From positions 1 through 41,424 of the forward strand of contig DAIDHP010000035.1 in the NCBI GenBank assembly GCA_027459625.1: a stretch of DNA of 41,424 nt. The letters run 5' to 3'. Shown in pieces: positions 24,893-32,633 of the stretch (its first letter is position 1; every line of letters starts with the position of its first letter). The position numbers and the translations under genes were made by a program. The notes beneath the pieces are model-generated. The model was not told the DNA's origin. It made no database searches and was given only the letters and a program-made list of their open reading frames with translations. Origin of the DNA: Chthonomonadales bacterium (GTDB taxonomy: Bacteria > Armatimonadota > Chthonomonadetes > Chthonomonadales > CAJBBX01).

Positions 24893-25786
24893 TCATAATC
24901 TTCGCAACAGAGTCCCGCAAACTTGGTCCACTAACCCTCCGTAGGACTCTCCAAAATGGTTCAGGTGTATAAGCAACGGGTAGAGTTGATGCAGCGGTCT
25001 TCTCTCCTCGTACCCCTTCTGAAGAGGATACGCGGAGTGATAATATCCAAGGAAGTTGGCTGGGAATCCGCCGAATAGCTGCACGTAAGCCAACTCCATT
25101 TCCCGCTCGCTGTAATAGATTGCGGGATCGATCAGGGCGACATCCTCCTCCATTCGAATGAAGTTTCCACTCCAGAGATCGCCGTGGATAAGGCAGGGAC
25201 GGCATTCCAGCCCCTCAAGGAACTTCGCCATTTTCTCAATGACTTGCATCAGCAATTTCTCGCGATAGGCGGGCAATCGCTTCAAGGAGGTGGCTCTTCG
25301 AATCTGCGGGAGAAGGCGTCGTTCGCGGTAGAATGTCTCCCAATCCTCGCAGGGCGTGTTGATCTGAGGCTGCGCTCCAAGATAGTTATCGTAATCAAGT
25401 CCGAAGCTCGCTTGCTTGCCATGGCTTTCCCTATGCAAGCGGGCCAGAGCCTCGGCGAAATGAATAGCGAATCGCCTCTCCATCCCTTCGAAGCTGGTGT
25501 TGAGATATTCAAGCACCAGGAAGGAGCAGTAATCCCTCGATTCATGGATGTGGATCACTTCGGGAGTGCGAATGGCGTGACAAGAGGCGATGGTCTCCAA
25601 CCCCTTGGCTTCCAGTGTGAAATGCCCCACGGGAAGATCGGAATTCCATTTCACGAAGAACTCTCCTTTATCCGTGGTGATCACCGCAGTGGAGTTGATC
25701 ATCCCGCCCCCGCACGGTCTCGCGGAGAGTATCCTGGCTCCTATTTTGCCGAGTAATACCCGACCGATCTCCTTGGGTGGTAGCAT
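24893..25786 (-). CDS. Fructosamine/ribulosamine 3-kinase family protein
   Basis: A 297-aa protein of the FN3K family (kinase-like fold). K46 in FFVKW is the ATP lysine, HGDLWSGN at 201-208 has the catalytic D203, and IDPA at 219-222 provides the metal aspartate D220, followed by the family-typical YYSEREMELA. These enzymes phosphorylate the 3-OH of sugars bound to protein amines, which then leave spontaneously, repairing glycation. Many bacterial members prefer ribulosamines or erythrulosamines. Its ATG overlaps the stop of the upstream phosphatase gene as TAATG, so the two are coupled. Confidence 0.92.
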   Translation of the reverse strand: MLPPKEIGRVLLGKIGARILSARPCGGGMINSTAVITTDKGEFFVKWNSDLPVGHFTLEAKGLETIASCHAIRTPEVIHIHESRDYCSFLVLEYLNTSFEGMERRFAIHFAEALARLHRESHGKQASFGLDYDNYLGAQPQINTPCEDWETFYRERRLLPQIRRATSLKRLPAYREKLLMQVIEKMAKFLEGLECRPCLIHGDLWSGNFIRMEEDVALIDPAIYYSEREMELAYVQLFGGFPANFLGYYHSAYPLQKGYEERRPLHQLYPLLIHLNHFGESYGGLVDQVCGTLLRRL

Positions 25787-26244
25787 TATAACATGTTCTC
25801 TTGAATATAATTCAGTAAGCCTGCGCAGCCTTCGTTCACCAAGCGATACACCGAGTCGAAATCGCCTGTGTAATAGGGATCGGGTACGCTCTCCGCTTCG
25901 CTTTTCGGCGCGAAACTCATTAACAAGAAAGTCTGGTCCGCATCCCCGCCCATTTCCAAGATGTCAAAATGATTATCCGCATCCATGGGAATGACGAGGT
26001 CGAATTCCCGTAAATCCTTGGTGGTGAGAAGACGGGATCGATGATTGCAGGGAACGTGATGTTTCTCGAGTATTTGGCGCGTACCAATATGCGGCAATTC
26101 TCCTATGTGCCAGTGGCCGGTTCCTGCGGAGTCGCAGAATATCTGATCCTCCAATCCCTGATCACGCACCATTTTCCTGAATACGGCCTCCGCCATGGGG
26201 GATCGGCATATGTTGCCAAGACAAACAAAGAGCACTTTTATCAT
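25786..26244 (-). CDS. Low-molecular-weight protein-tyrosine-phosphatase family enzyme
   Basis: A 152-aa protein with the intact phosphate loop CLGNICRS (C8 nucleophile, R14) and the general-acid DPYY motif near residue 121. The family includes tyrosine phosphatases and enzymes that remove the 5-phosphate of ribulosamine/erythrulosamine adducts before the fructosamine kinase acts. The one-base overlap with the kinase gene makes the second role likely. A TTG codon at 26247 precedes the ATG; I take the ATG at 26244, which has GAGAG upstream. Confidence 0.92.
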   Translation of the reverse strand: MIKVLFVCLGNICRSPMAEAVFRKMVRDQGLEDQIFCDSAGTGHWHIGELPHIGTRQILEKHHVPCNHRSRLLTTKDLREFDLVIPMDADNHFDILEMGGDADQTFLLMSFAPKSEAESVPDPYYTGDFDSVYRLVNEGCAGLLNYIQENML

Positions 26245-26499
26245 CAATCATTCTCTCATATGCACAATATTTCATCATTAGGATACCCGCCTATACAATG
26301 CTGAAGCAAAATATATTTATGTAGTGCGGTTCGTCCTCGAATGCAGTATTTTCCCGCGCGAATCCAAACCGGGTGGATATCCTTTTTCCAATGTGAATCT
26401 ATCTATCGGAACATCTTCATTATTTTCAATTATTTTGTGAGTATTTGATGATAGCCATCAATGCGCTCTCATGGTAAACTGAATACGGGAGATGATAAG

Positions 26500-26847
26500 A
26501 TGACCAATTGGATTTTGCGCTGGGTGATAAGCGCCATTTCACTGGCAATTGTAGCGCATCTGGGAATCGGCGTGACTATAATCGGGATCCCCGCGCTGCT
26601 GGAGGCGACGATCGTGATCGGCTTGATCAATTCACTCATCAAGCCAATCCTCTCTTTTTTCACCATGCCGCTCAATTGCATGACATTTGGATTGATGGGG
26701 TTCGCCCTGAATGCGCTTCTATTCGCAATGACCAAGTATTTCGTCAGCGGGTTTAACACCACCATCATGGGAGCGTTTCTCGGTCCGATCCTGATGGGAT
26801 TGTTAAGCAGTCTCCTGTACAATCTCCTGAAGGATAAGAACAACTAA
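26500..26847 (+). CDS. Phage-holin-superfamily-IV-like small membrane protein
   Basis: A 115-aa protein with four hydrophobic segments (about 4-24, 28-48, 52-78, 88-108), the profile of the PF04020 family. The NSLIKPILSFFTMPLNCMTFG block and the GLxxxxxNALLF stretch are typical. Bacterial members are usually chromosomal, their function is unknown, and the holin name does not imply lysis here. The frame is open from 26461, but the ATG at 26500 follows GGGAG at normal spacing and begins the family's usual MTNWILRW. It lies 47 bases before rapZ and may be co-transcribed with it. Confidence 0.85.
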   Translation: MTNWILRWVISAISLAIVAHLGIGVTIIGIPALLEATIVIGLINSLIKPILSFFTMPLNCMTFGLMGFALNALLFAMTKYFVSGFNTTIMGAFLGPILMGLLSSLLYNLLKDKNN

Positions 26848-26894
26848 TCCGAATGCCTACCAACTCTCCGCACCCCCAAGAGGGAGGAAATCAG

Positions 26895-27773
26895 ATGCGT
26901 TATCTCATTTTCACCGGAACCTCCGGATCGGGCAAGAACACCGCATACCAGTTCCTTGCGGATAGGGGTTATTTCGCAGTGGACAACCTACCACCGGATA
27001 TGCTGGATCGGTTTTGCGACAGCGCCTTGGATCAGAACGGGGATATGGCGGTAGCCGTTTGCGATGCACGGTGCGGAGAGCGCGTTCGAAACCTTCCAGC
27101 CATGATTGAGAGGCTTCGATCCGACGGGAAATCCGCGGAACTCTTTTTCCTAGACGCGGACGATGCAACGCTGGTGAGAAGATTTCAGGAGACGCGCCGC
27201 AGACATCCGGTTATGGAGGAGGGAGGCGGTTCCATTCTGGATGCGATACGATACGAAAGGAACCTGCTTTACGCAACTCGCGAAATCGCGGACAAGGTTT
27301 TCAACACATCCAACCTGTCACCGTCGGAACTTCGCAACGAAATCGCCGATGTGCTGGAGATACGAACGGAGAAATGGCTCCGAATAACGGTTGAGTCTTT
27401 CGGGTTCAAATACGGGGCGTCTCTCGACGCAGACCTGCTTTTCGATGTTCGTTTTTTAAAAAATCCCTTCTATGAGCCGGAATTGACCCATCTTACAGGA
27501 TCCTCCCCGCCGGTGAAGGAGTTCCTCCACCGGGATTCGGACGTTCGGGAATACTCTAAAAGGCTGTTTGAATTTATTGGCTATCTGTTGCCCCTTTATC
27601 AGCGCAGCGAGAAGGCGTATCTCACCATCGCGATTGGATGCACCGGAGGCAAGCATCGCTCCGTGGTGATCGCGGAGGACCTGCACCAGCGGCTGCAAGA
27701 CCTGGGTTACCAAACCTCTCTTCATCATCGGGATATCACGTGCGCCTCATCCGATCAGGAGGTGACATTGTGA
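26895..27773 (+). CDS. rapZ: RapZ/YvcJ nucleotide-binding protein
   Basis: A 292-aa protein of the RapZ family. It has the N-terminal P-loop kinase-like domain (GTSGSGKN at 8-15), the VDNLP signature (about 34-38), and the C-terminal domain with NPFYEPELTHLTG and the conserved CTGGKHRSV motif. In Enterobacteria RapZ binds small RNA GlmZ and controls amino-sugar synthesis; in Gram-positives YvcJ binds nucleotides. The Ser/Thr that usually follows the Walker lysine is N15 here, with T16 one place later. The ATG has GGAGG about 8 bases upstream. Its stop overlaps the GTG start of yvcK (GTGA). Confidence 0.93.
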   Translation: MRYLIFTGTSGSGKNTAYQFLADRGYFAVDNLPPDMLDRFCDSALDQNGDMAVAVCDARCGERVRNLPAMIERLRSDGKSAELFFLDADDATLVRRFQETRRRHPVMEEGGGSILDAIRYERNLLYATREIADKVFNTSNLSPSELRNEIADVLEIRTEKWLRITVESFGFKYGASLDADLLFDVRFLKNPFYEPELTHLTGSSPPVKEFLHRDSDVREYSKRLFEFIGYLLPLYQRSEKAYLTIAIGCTGGKHRSVVIAEDLHQRLQDLGYQTSLHHRDITCASSDQEVTL

Positions 27774-29086
27774 ACACCTCATTCAATTCACTCAAATGGC
27801 TCTACCCCGGCATGAAGGTGAAACGCTGGATATCCTTGGCGATTGCTGGGGTCATTGTGGAGTTACTCGGATTTGCGCTCTACAATCATGCGCGTCCCTT
27901 CGATATACTCGCACTCGCAAACCGATTCTGGAATTGGATTAGCAATAACACAAGCATGAATCTTGGCGAGCAGCGAGCCACGCTCTATATCGGCACCAGC
28001 TTGATACTGATCGGGATTTTTATCATTCTTTTCGCTCTGTCCCGTTTGATGCAATCAGTGACCACAGCGCTAACCCTGGGAAACACCAAGGACAGTCTTG
28101 TGGATGTGATCTATCGCAACCGTTTTCTCTCGCAGGGAGCGCGGGTGGTGGTTATAGGCGGCGGAACGGGGCTTTCCACGATGTTGCGCGGTTTGAAGCA
28201 ATATACGAGCAATATTGTTGCAGTGGTCACAGTGACGGATGACGGTGGATCCTCCGGAAAACTCCTGAAACAGTTGAACATACTCCCACCAGGCGACATT
28301 CGCAACTGCCTTGTGGCGCTTGCCGACTCGGAAGCGACCATGACGGACCTGTTCCAGTACCGGTTCTACGGCGACGGCGTTGGTGAAGGATTGCGTGACC
28401 ATAACTTCGGCAATCTACTCATCGCCGCCATGACGGGAATCAGCGGGGGGGATTTCGAAAAGGCCGTGCGATTGACCAGCAGGGTTTTGAATATCCGCGG
28501 AAGCGTCCTGCCATCCACGCTGCACCAAGTGCGGCTGCAAGGTGAAATGGAAGACGGATCGATCATTGACGGCGAGACCAACATCGTGTCCTCCCACATG
28601 AAAATCAAGAAAATACGATTGTTCCCATTCGACATTGAGCCTCTTGAGGAGGTAAAGGAGGCGATAGAACTGGCGGATATTATCGTCATTGGTCCCGGAA
28701 GCGTATACACCAGCATCATCCCGAACCTGCTGGTGAAGGGAATCCCGGAAGCGTTACAAAAAGCCAAGGCGAAGAAAGTCTATATTTGCAACGTAATGAC
28801 CCAGCCCGGAGAGACCGACGGATTCTCCGCCTCGGATCATCTTAGAGCCATCCAATGTCATACCCCTAACAGGATTATCGATTACATGATCGTCAACACC
28901 GCATCTCCCTCGCTTGAAATGCTGAACAAGTACCGCAAAACCGGGTCGGTGTTGGTGGAGCCGGATACGGATCGCATACGCAATATGGGGGTGCGCCCCA
29001 TCCCCGGAAATTACATCAATCAGACGGACGTGGTACGGCATGACGCCGTTCTCCTCGCGGAAGCTATTATGCGCCTGTTGCTATAG
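27770..29086 (+). CDS. yvcK: YvcK/CofD-like gluconeogenesis factor with N-terminal membrane anchor
   Basis: A 438-aa protein. Two membrane helices lie at about 16-38 and 62-88, followed by the YvcK domain: VVVIGGGTGLSTMLRGLK, TVTDDGGSSGKL, PGDIRNCLVALA, FGNLLIAA, then ADIIVIGPGSVYTSI. YvcK binds UDP-sugars and helps place cell-wall enzymes and support gluconeogenic growth. The anchored form is common outside the Firmicutes. I take the GTG at 27770, with AGGAGGTG just upstream, overlapping rapZ by four bases; longer upstream frames lie inside rapZ. The usual third member of the cluster, whiA, is not found downstream. Confidence 0.93.
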   Translation: MNTSFNSLKWLYPGMKVKRWISLAIAGVIVELLGFALYNHARPFDILALANRFWNWISNNTSMNLGEQRATLYIGTSLILIGIFIILFALSRLMQSVTTALTLGNTKDSLVDVIYRNRFLSQGARVVVIGGGTGLSTMLRGLKQYTSNIVAVVTVTDDGGSSGKLLKQLNILPPGDIRNCLVALADSEATMTDLFQYRFYGDGVGEGLRDHNFGNLLIAAMTGISGGDFEKAVRLTSRVLNIRGSVLPSTLHQVRLQGEMEDGSIIDGETNIVSSHMKIKKIRLFPFDIEPLEEVKEAIELADIIVIGPGSVYTSIIPNLLVKGIPEALQKAKAKKVYICNVMTQPGETDGFSASDHLRAIQCHTPNRIIDYMIVNTASPSLEMLNKYRKTGSVLVEPDTDRIRNMGVRPIPGNYINQTDVVRHDAVLLAEAIMRLLL

Positions 29087-29331
29087 AGAACTCACGCATT
29101 CGTTTGTATTCCACCCAAATTTCCCAGTCAAAAAAAGAAAAAATCGATTATAATTCAGGTAATGGCGACATTCGTCTCGCAGGACTTTCGCAGAGCGTTT
29201 TATTCGAGGCGCAATCCCCATTTTACGAATGCTGCAATCACTAGGATTTTATGCGAAGGATGACGTAACCAGATTTGAATGCGGGCTTTTCAGTGCATCG
29301 CCATGCATCAGACGACGAGAAGTGGATGTTA

Positions 29332-30087
29332 ATGAAAACAAGATATGAAAAAGGATTTCAGTTTCAAAAAGGCTTCACCCTAATCGAACTGCTTGTGGTG
29401 ATAGCGATTATCTCGATTTTGGCGGCGATCCTGCTGCCAGTGTTTGCAAGGGCGCGGGAAAAGGCTCGTCAGATCGTGTGCATCAGCAATATGAAACAGA
29501 TATCCATGGGTATCCTACTCTACACCGACGACTATGATGGTTCTTTTCCGCTTCATCAATTCCCGACGGGTAATAGCGAGTTCGCCTCATTGCCGCCTTT
29601 GCCAAGCCAGCCTTGGAACGCAGGCAACTGGATATGGACCACCCAGCCCTATATCCGTAGTTGGAGTGTGTTCACTTGTCCATCCACCACCCCCGTGACC
29701 GGGTACGGCAACGCAAATCCTCCTCTCTTTTACACGAATTACACCATGAACGGATATCTGCAAATGCAAAAGGAATCCGTGGTTGTGCGACCGGCGAACA
29801 CATTCCTGTTGGTGGAGGGTCTGGGCGACCATGCGTTGGATGGATACGGGGCTTGCTTTCCCGTGCCTCAGTGGAATCCGCCCAATCCAACCATCCTTAA
29901 GTATGTCTACTTCGTCCGTTCCGGACTGGGGGTAAATCATTCCGGCGGCAGCGATGTGACCTACATCGACGGCCATGCGAAATGGCAGCCTAGCCCCGGA
30001 ACGAACGGAATCATCAGACGTCTACCGATCACACAGGCGGACGGATCGGACTTCAACATCGATAACTTCACCCCTTGGGCGCAGTAG
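29332..30087 (+). CDS. Prepilin-type N-terminal protein with H-X9-DG domain
   Basis: A 251-aa secreted or anchored protein. [20 protein letters not shown] is a type IV prepilin leader with cleavage after the Gly, followed by the [13 protein letters not shown] segment and [18 protein letters not shown]. The C-terminus contains an exact H-X9-DG motif ([12 protein letters not shown]). Proteins of this design are abundant in Armatimonadota and Planctomycetes, often in large paralogous sets of unknown function. Two near-adjacent ATGs (29326, 29332) are possible starts. A TATAAT at 29149-29154 lies far upstream without a clear -35. Confidence 0.9.
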   Translation: MKTRYEKGFQFQKGFTLIELLVVIAIISILAAILLPVFARAREKARQIVCISNMKQISMGILLYTDDYDGSFPLHQFPTGNSEFASLPPLPSQPWNAGNWIWTTQPYIRSWSVFTCPSTTPVTGYGNANPPLFYTNYTMNGYLQMQKESVVVRPANTFLLVEGLGDHALDGYGACFPVPQWNPPNPTILKYVYFVRSGLGVNHSGGSDVTYIDGHAKWQPSPGTNGIIRRLPITQADGSDFNIDNFTPWAQ

Positions 30088-30098
30088 GATGTGAAAAA

Positions 30099-30132
30099 AC
30101 CGAACGGAGCGAATCCGTCGCGTCCGTTCGGT
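30099..30132 (-). terminator. Rho-independent terminator of the YbjQ-like operon
   Basis: ACCGAACGGA (30099-30108) pairs perfectly with TCCGTTCGGT (30123-30132) around a 14-base loop. On the minus strand a run of six T's follows. It lies 18 bases beyond the stop of 30150-30971. Confidence 0.85.
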
Positions 30133-30149
30133 CAAGTGTATTTCGAAAG

Positions 30150-30971
30150 CTAATCCGACAAAGGTAAAATAAGCCCCGGCGCAGGAATCTGGTGCTCCTG
30201 GGAAATGGAGGTGATGGCGGTTCCCACGGCGAAATACTCCACCACGTGCGAACCCCAACCGTGATTGCTCTCCTTCACCTGGGCTCCAACGATCCCCTCG
30301 GCGGATTCCGATTCAGCTTCCGCCTGCATGCGTGACAACGCCAGTTCACGAGCGTCATACAAGGCTTGCGTGTAGTTCTCCATCTCCACGTTTCTCCCCA
30401 CCTGTTTGAGGGATTTCATCAAACCTTGGTACGCAACGTGATATACGCAAGTGCCCATGACGAGTGAGATCGGTCTGTACCCGCTTTTCAGGAGTGTCCA
30501 AAAATCCTGCCCGCTCAAATCGGATGTGAAGGGTCGATTTTTAGGTGTTCGATAGTGCTCTCCTTCGCGATGTCGGATGGCGGTTCCTATGGCCATGAAC
30601 TCAGCCAACCCCTCGCCCCACTCATAACGGTTCACATCCAGCCTTACACCCACGATGCCATCCGCTTGCAGCACATCGGCTTCCTCCTCCATGCGCGTCA
30701 TGGCGAGTTCCCGAGCATGATACATCGCTTGCGTTAAAACCTCCATCTCCTGGTTTTGGAACAGCCCGGAGAATTGAAAGCCGATGTGATAGATTGAACT
30801 GCCCATCACCAAACCCACGGGATCAAACCCCGCTTGCTGGATAAGGATGAATTCATTAATGGAGAGATCGCTGGTAAACAGGGCGCGGTGTCCGTCACCG
30901 CCTCGCATATCCAATAATCGCTTCCTCGCAGCGACTGGCAAGCCTTCCTCGGAACCCGGTGTGTATGCCAT
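30150..30971 (-). CDS. Tandem YbjQ/heavy-metal-binding (DUF74-like) domain protein
   Basis: A 273-aa protein with two copies of the YbjQ-like domain, at about 45-130 and 160-255. Each carries the family pattern: a G-x-V/A-MGS/T-x-x-Y-H strand, a helix with ..ARELA.TRM..EA..L.A..IVG.R.., and a C-terminal ..EF.AIGTAI strand. YbjQ domains form compact pentameric alpha/beta proteins; metal binding has been proposed and the true function is unknown. A FTSDLS-x-x-(E/D) lead-in precedes each copy. ATG with AAGGA 8 bases upstream. It is the last gene of a three-gene minus operon, 15 bases after the upstream YbjQ-like gene. Confidence 0.88.
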   Translation of the reverse strand: MAYTPGSEEGLPVAARKRLLDMRGGDGHRALFTSDLSINEFILIQQAGFDPVGLVMGSSIYHIGFQFSGLFQNQEMEVLTQAMYHARELAMTRMEEEADVLQADGIVGVRLDVNRYEWGEGLAEFMAIGTAIRHREGEHYRTPKNRPFTSDLSGQDFWTLLKSGYRPISLVMGTCVYHVAYQGLMKSLKQVGRNVEMENYTQALYDARELALSRMQAEAESESAEGIVGAQVKESNHGWGSHVVEYFAVGTAITSISQEHQIPAPGLILPLSD

Positions 30972-30986
30972 AACATTATCCTTTCT

Positions 30987-31925
30987 TCAGTTATCCTTTA
31001 ACGTCACGTTAATGTCAAGCGGAAGCGTCGCGGGCTGCCCATTCAAGCTTCCGATTGCCGTGCCCATCGTGGCGAAATGAACAATCATATCCTTTCTCGA
31101 TTGCTGGTTCACCTCCACTTCGAAAGTCTCCATATTCGTCTGGATGGTTACCCCGACGATCCCCCTCGCGGCTAAAGCCCTGCCCTCCATCTCCATGCGG
31201 TGGGATGCAAGGGAGCGAGCTTGATAGATCGCTTGGGTGTAATCCGTCAACTCCTGATTTTGATACGCGGTGCCCCACCCGAATCCAACACCTTGGGTGG
31301 CCATAATCGTATTCCAAGTCGCGATTTGATACCAGGTGCAATTGCCCATTGCCACCCCAACCGGACAATATCCCGCCTGATTGAGAAGCCATAGTTCCTG
31401 TCCTGATAGAAGGCTGACAGAGGGTGCGGCGTTGTTTTTAGGAGTTGTTTTACGTCTTATCGCAGAACCGAAAGTGGTGAATTCCAGCAATCCAGCGCCC
31501 CAGTCATACTGCCTTAATTCAAGCCTCACCCCCGCCACATCCGTGGCGTTGAGCAATGCCGCTTCCTGCTGGATTCTATGAACCGCAAGATGGCGAGCGT
31601 TATGAAACGCTTCGGTGAGAACTTGCAGTTCGCCGGAACTCCAAGTGTAGGTGGGCATGTACTGCCATCCGATATGATAGATGCAGGAACCCATGACTTG
31701 CCCCAAAGGCTCGTATCCTGCATCCGCAATGGCCGCCAATTCATTCACGCTTAGGTCGCTGGTAAAGCATTGTCCAGGCTTCCCTTGCCGGGACGCCTGT
31801 TCCCGCAAACGATCCATGGCGTTCAATGGCAAACCGCCCGATGCGATACTGCGGCGACTATCCTCGTCCCTTTGTTCATTCCGCCCGGATGGTTGCGGCT
31901 GGGATGGAATGCCAAATAGATTCAT
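30987..31925 (-). CDS. Tandem YbjQ/heavy-metal-binding (DUF74-like) domain protein
   Basis: A 312-aa protein with two YbjQ-like copies (about 70-160 and 185-295), preceded by a Gln/Arg-rich, probably disordered N-terminus. It is clearly related to the downstream gene (FTSDLSVNELAAIADAGYEPLGQVMGS against FTSDLSINEFILIQQAGFDPVG..). The second copy carries an insert around TWYQIATWNTIMATQGVGFGWG. ATG with GGAGA 6 bases upstream. Spacing of 15-16 bases on both sides supports an operon. Confidence 0.87.
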   Translation of the reverse strand: MNLFGIPSQPQPSGRNEQRDEDSRRSIASGGLPLNAMDRLREQASRQGKPGQCFTSDLSVNELAAIADAGYEPLGQVMGSCIYHIGWQYMPTYTWSSGELQVLTEAFHNARHLAVHRIQQEAALLNATDVAGVRLELRQYDWGAGLLEFTTFGSAIRRKTTPKNNAAPSVSLLSGQELWLLNQAGYCPVGVAMGNCTWYQIATWNTIMATQGVGFGWGTAYQNQELTDYTQAIYQARSLASHRMEMEGRALAARGIVGVTIQTNMETFEVEVNQQSRKDMIVHFATMGTAIGSLNGQPATLPLDINVTLKDN

Positions 31926-31941
31926 GTTCTCTCCATGTTTT

Positions 31942-32349
31942 TCATCCTAATGGGTCGACTAATCGTGATAACGCCTCTCGCGCAGCGGAACTAACGCGCA
32001 TCCTATTTTCCAACGCTTCTCCGAACGCATCAAGCCAATCGGATATCGTCATCTCTTCCGTCTTCAACGCGATTCCTCGAACAATTTTCGTCCTCGTTGC
32101 GCGCAAAGGGCCGTATCCGGGGTCCTCCAAAGTATAACGGAAATCCTCCAACGTCGCGGATACGGCTTGGAGAGTCTTCTTTGAGAATAGCCCGCCGTGT
32201 TTTTTTAACTCCACCTCGCCCGGCATTGCATTTTCCAACATCGTGGCGAGTTCATCCATAAACTGACGCTCATCCGTACTGTATTGACGCGTGAGTGCAG
32301 CGGTAACACCGAACTTCACCCAATCCTGATTTTCAAAATCATCCGTCAT
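31942..32349 (-). CDS. Small hypothetical protein, first gene of the YbjQ-like operon
   Basis: A 135-aa soluble protein, mainly helical, with a conserved-looking centre (LEDFRYTLEDPGYGPLRATRTKIVRGI). It shows no signal peptide, membrane segment or known domain. The ATG has AGGA about 10 bases upstream. It lies 16 bases upstream of the first tandem-YbjQ gene, so its role is probably linked to those proteins. Confidence 0.72.
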   Translation of the reverse strand: MTDDFENQDWVKFGVTAALTRQYSTDERQFMDELATMLENAMPGEVELKKHGGLFSKKTLQAVSATLEDFRYTLEDPGYGPLRATRTKIVRGIALKTEEMTISDWLDAFGEALENRMRVSSAAREALSRLVDPLG

Positions 32350-32569
32350 GAATTATCTGTCCTAAAAAGGATATTTACTCTTGGATGGAAACATCCGGAT
32401 GACACTCTTAACTTCCATATTTACTCGGAAACCCAAATATTTTAATACGTATGTTTATCATACCGTTCAGTCACACCCGTGTCAATCATTTCCGCGAAAG
32501 ATCGTACTTCATGGCGGAATCAATCCGGAATTCCTGTGGCGTGTATTAATCCGTTGGTGGATTATCGAA

Positions 32570-32598
32570 TTGACTTTTCGCACATAGACGAGTATACT
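32570..32598 (+). promoter_or_regulatory. Strong sigma70 promoter of the potassium module
   Basis: TTGACT (32570-32575), a 17-base spacer and TATACT (32593-32598) each match consensus at 5 of 6 positions. The ATG follows 35 bases later, leaving a 5' leader of under 30 bases, too short for a c-di-AMP (ydaO-type) riboswitch. Confidence 0.85.
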
Positions 32599-32633
32599 CT
32601 TTTGGATTTCAAGAAAAGCAGGATTCAATTCAT

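Noticed and set aside
27638-27769. Upstream extension of yvcK
   Set aside because: It runs inside rapZ in another frame. The GTG at 27770 has AGGAGGTG directly before it and overlaps the rapZ stop.
32599-32633. c-di-AMP riboswitch ahead of the KimA-like transporter
   Set aside because: The leader is under 30 bases, far too short for the known element.
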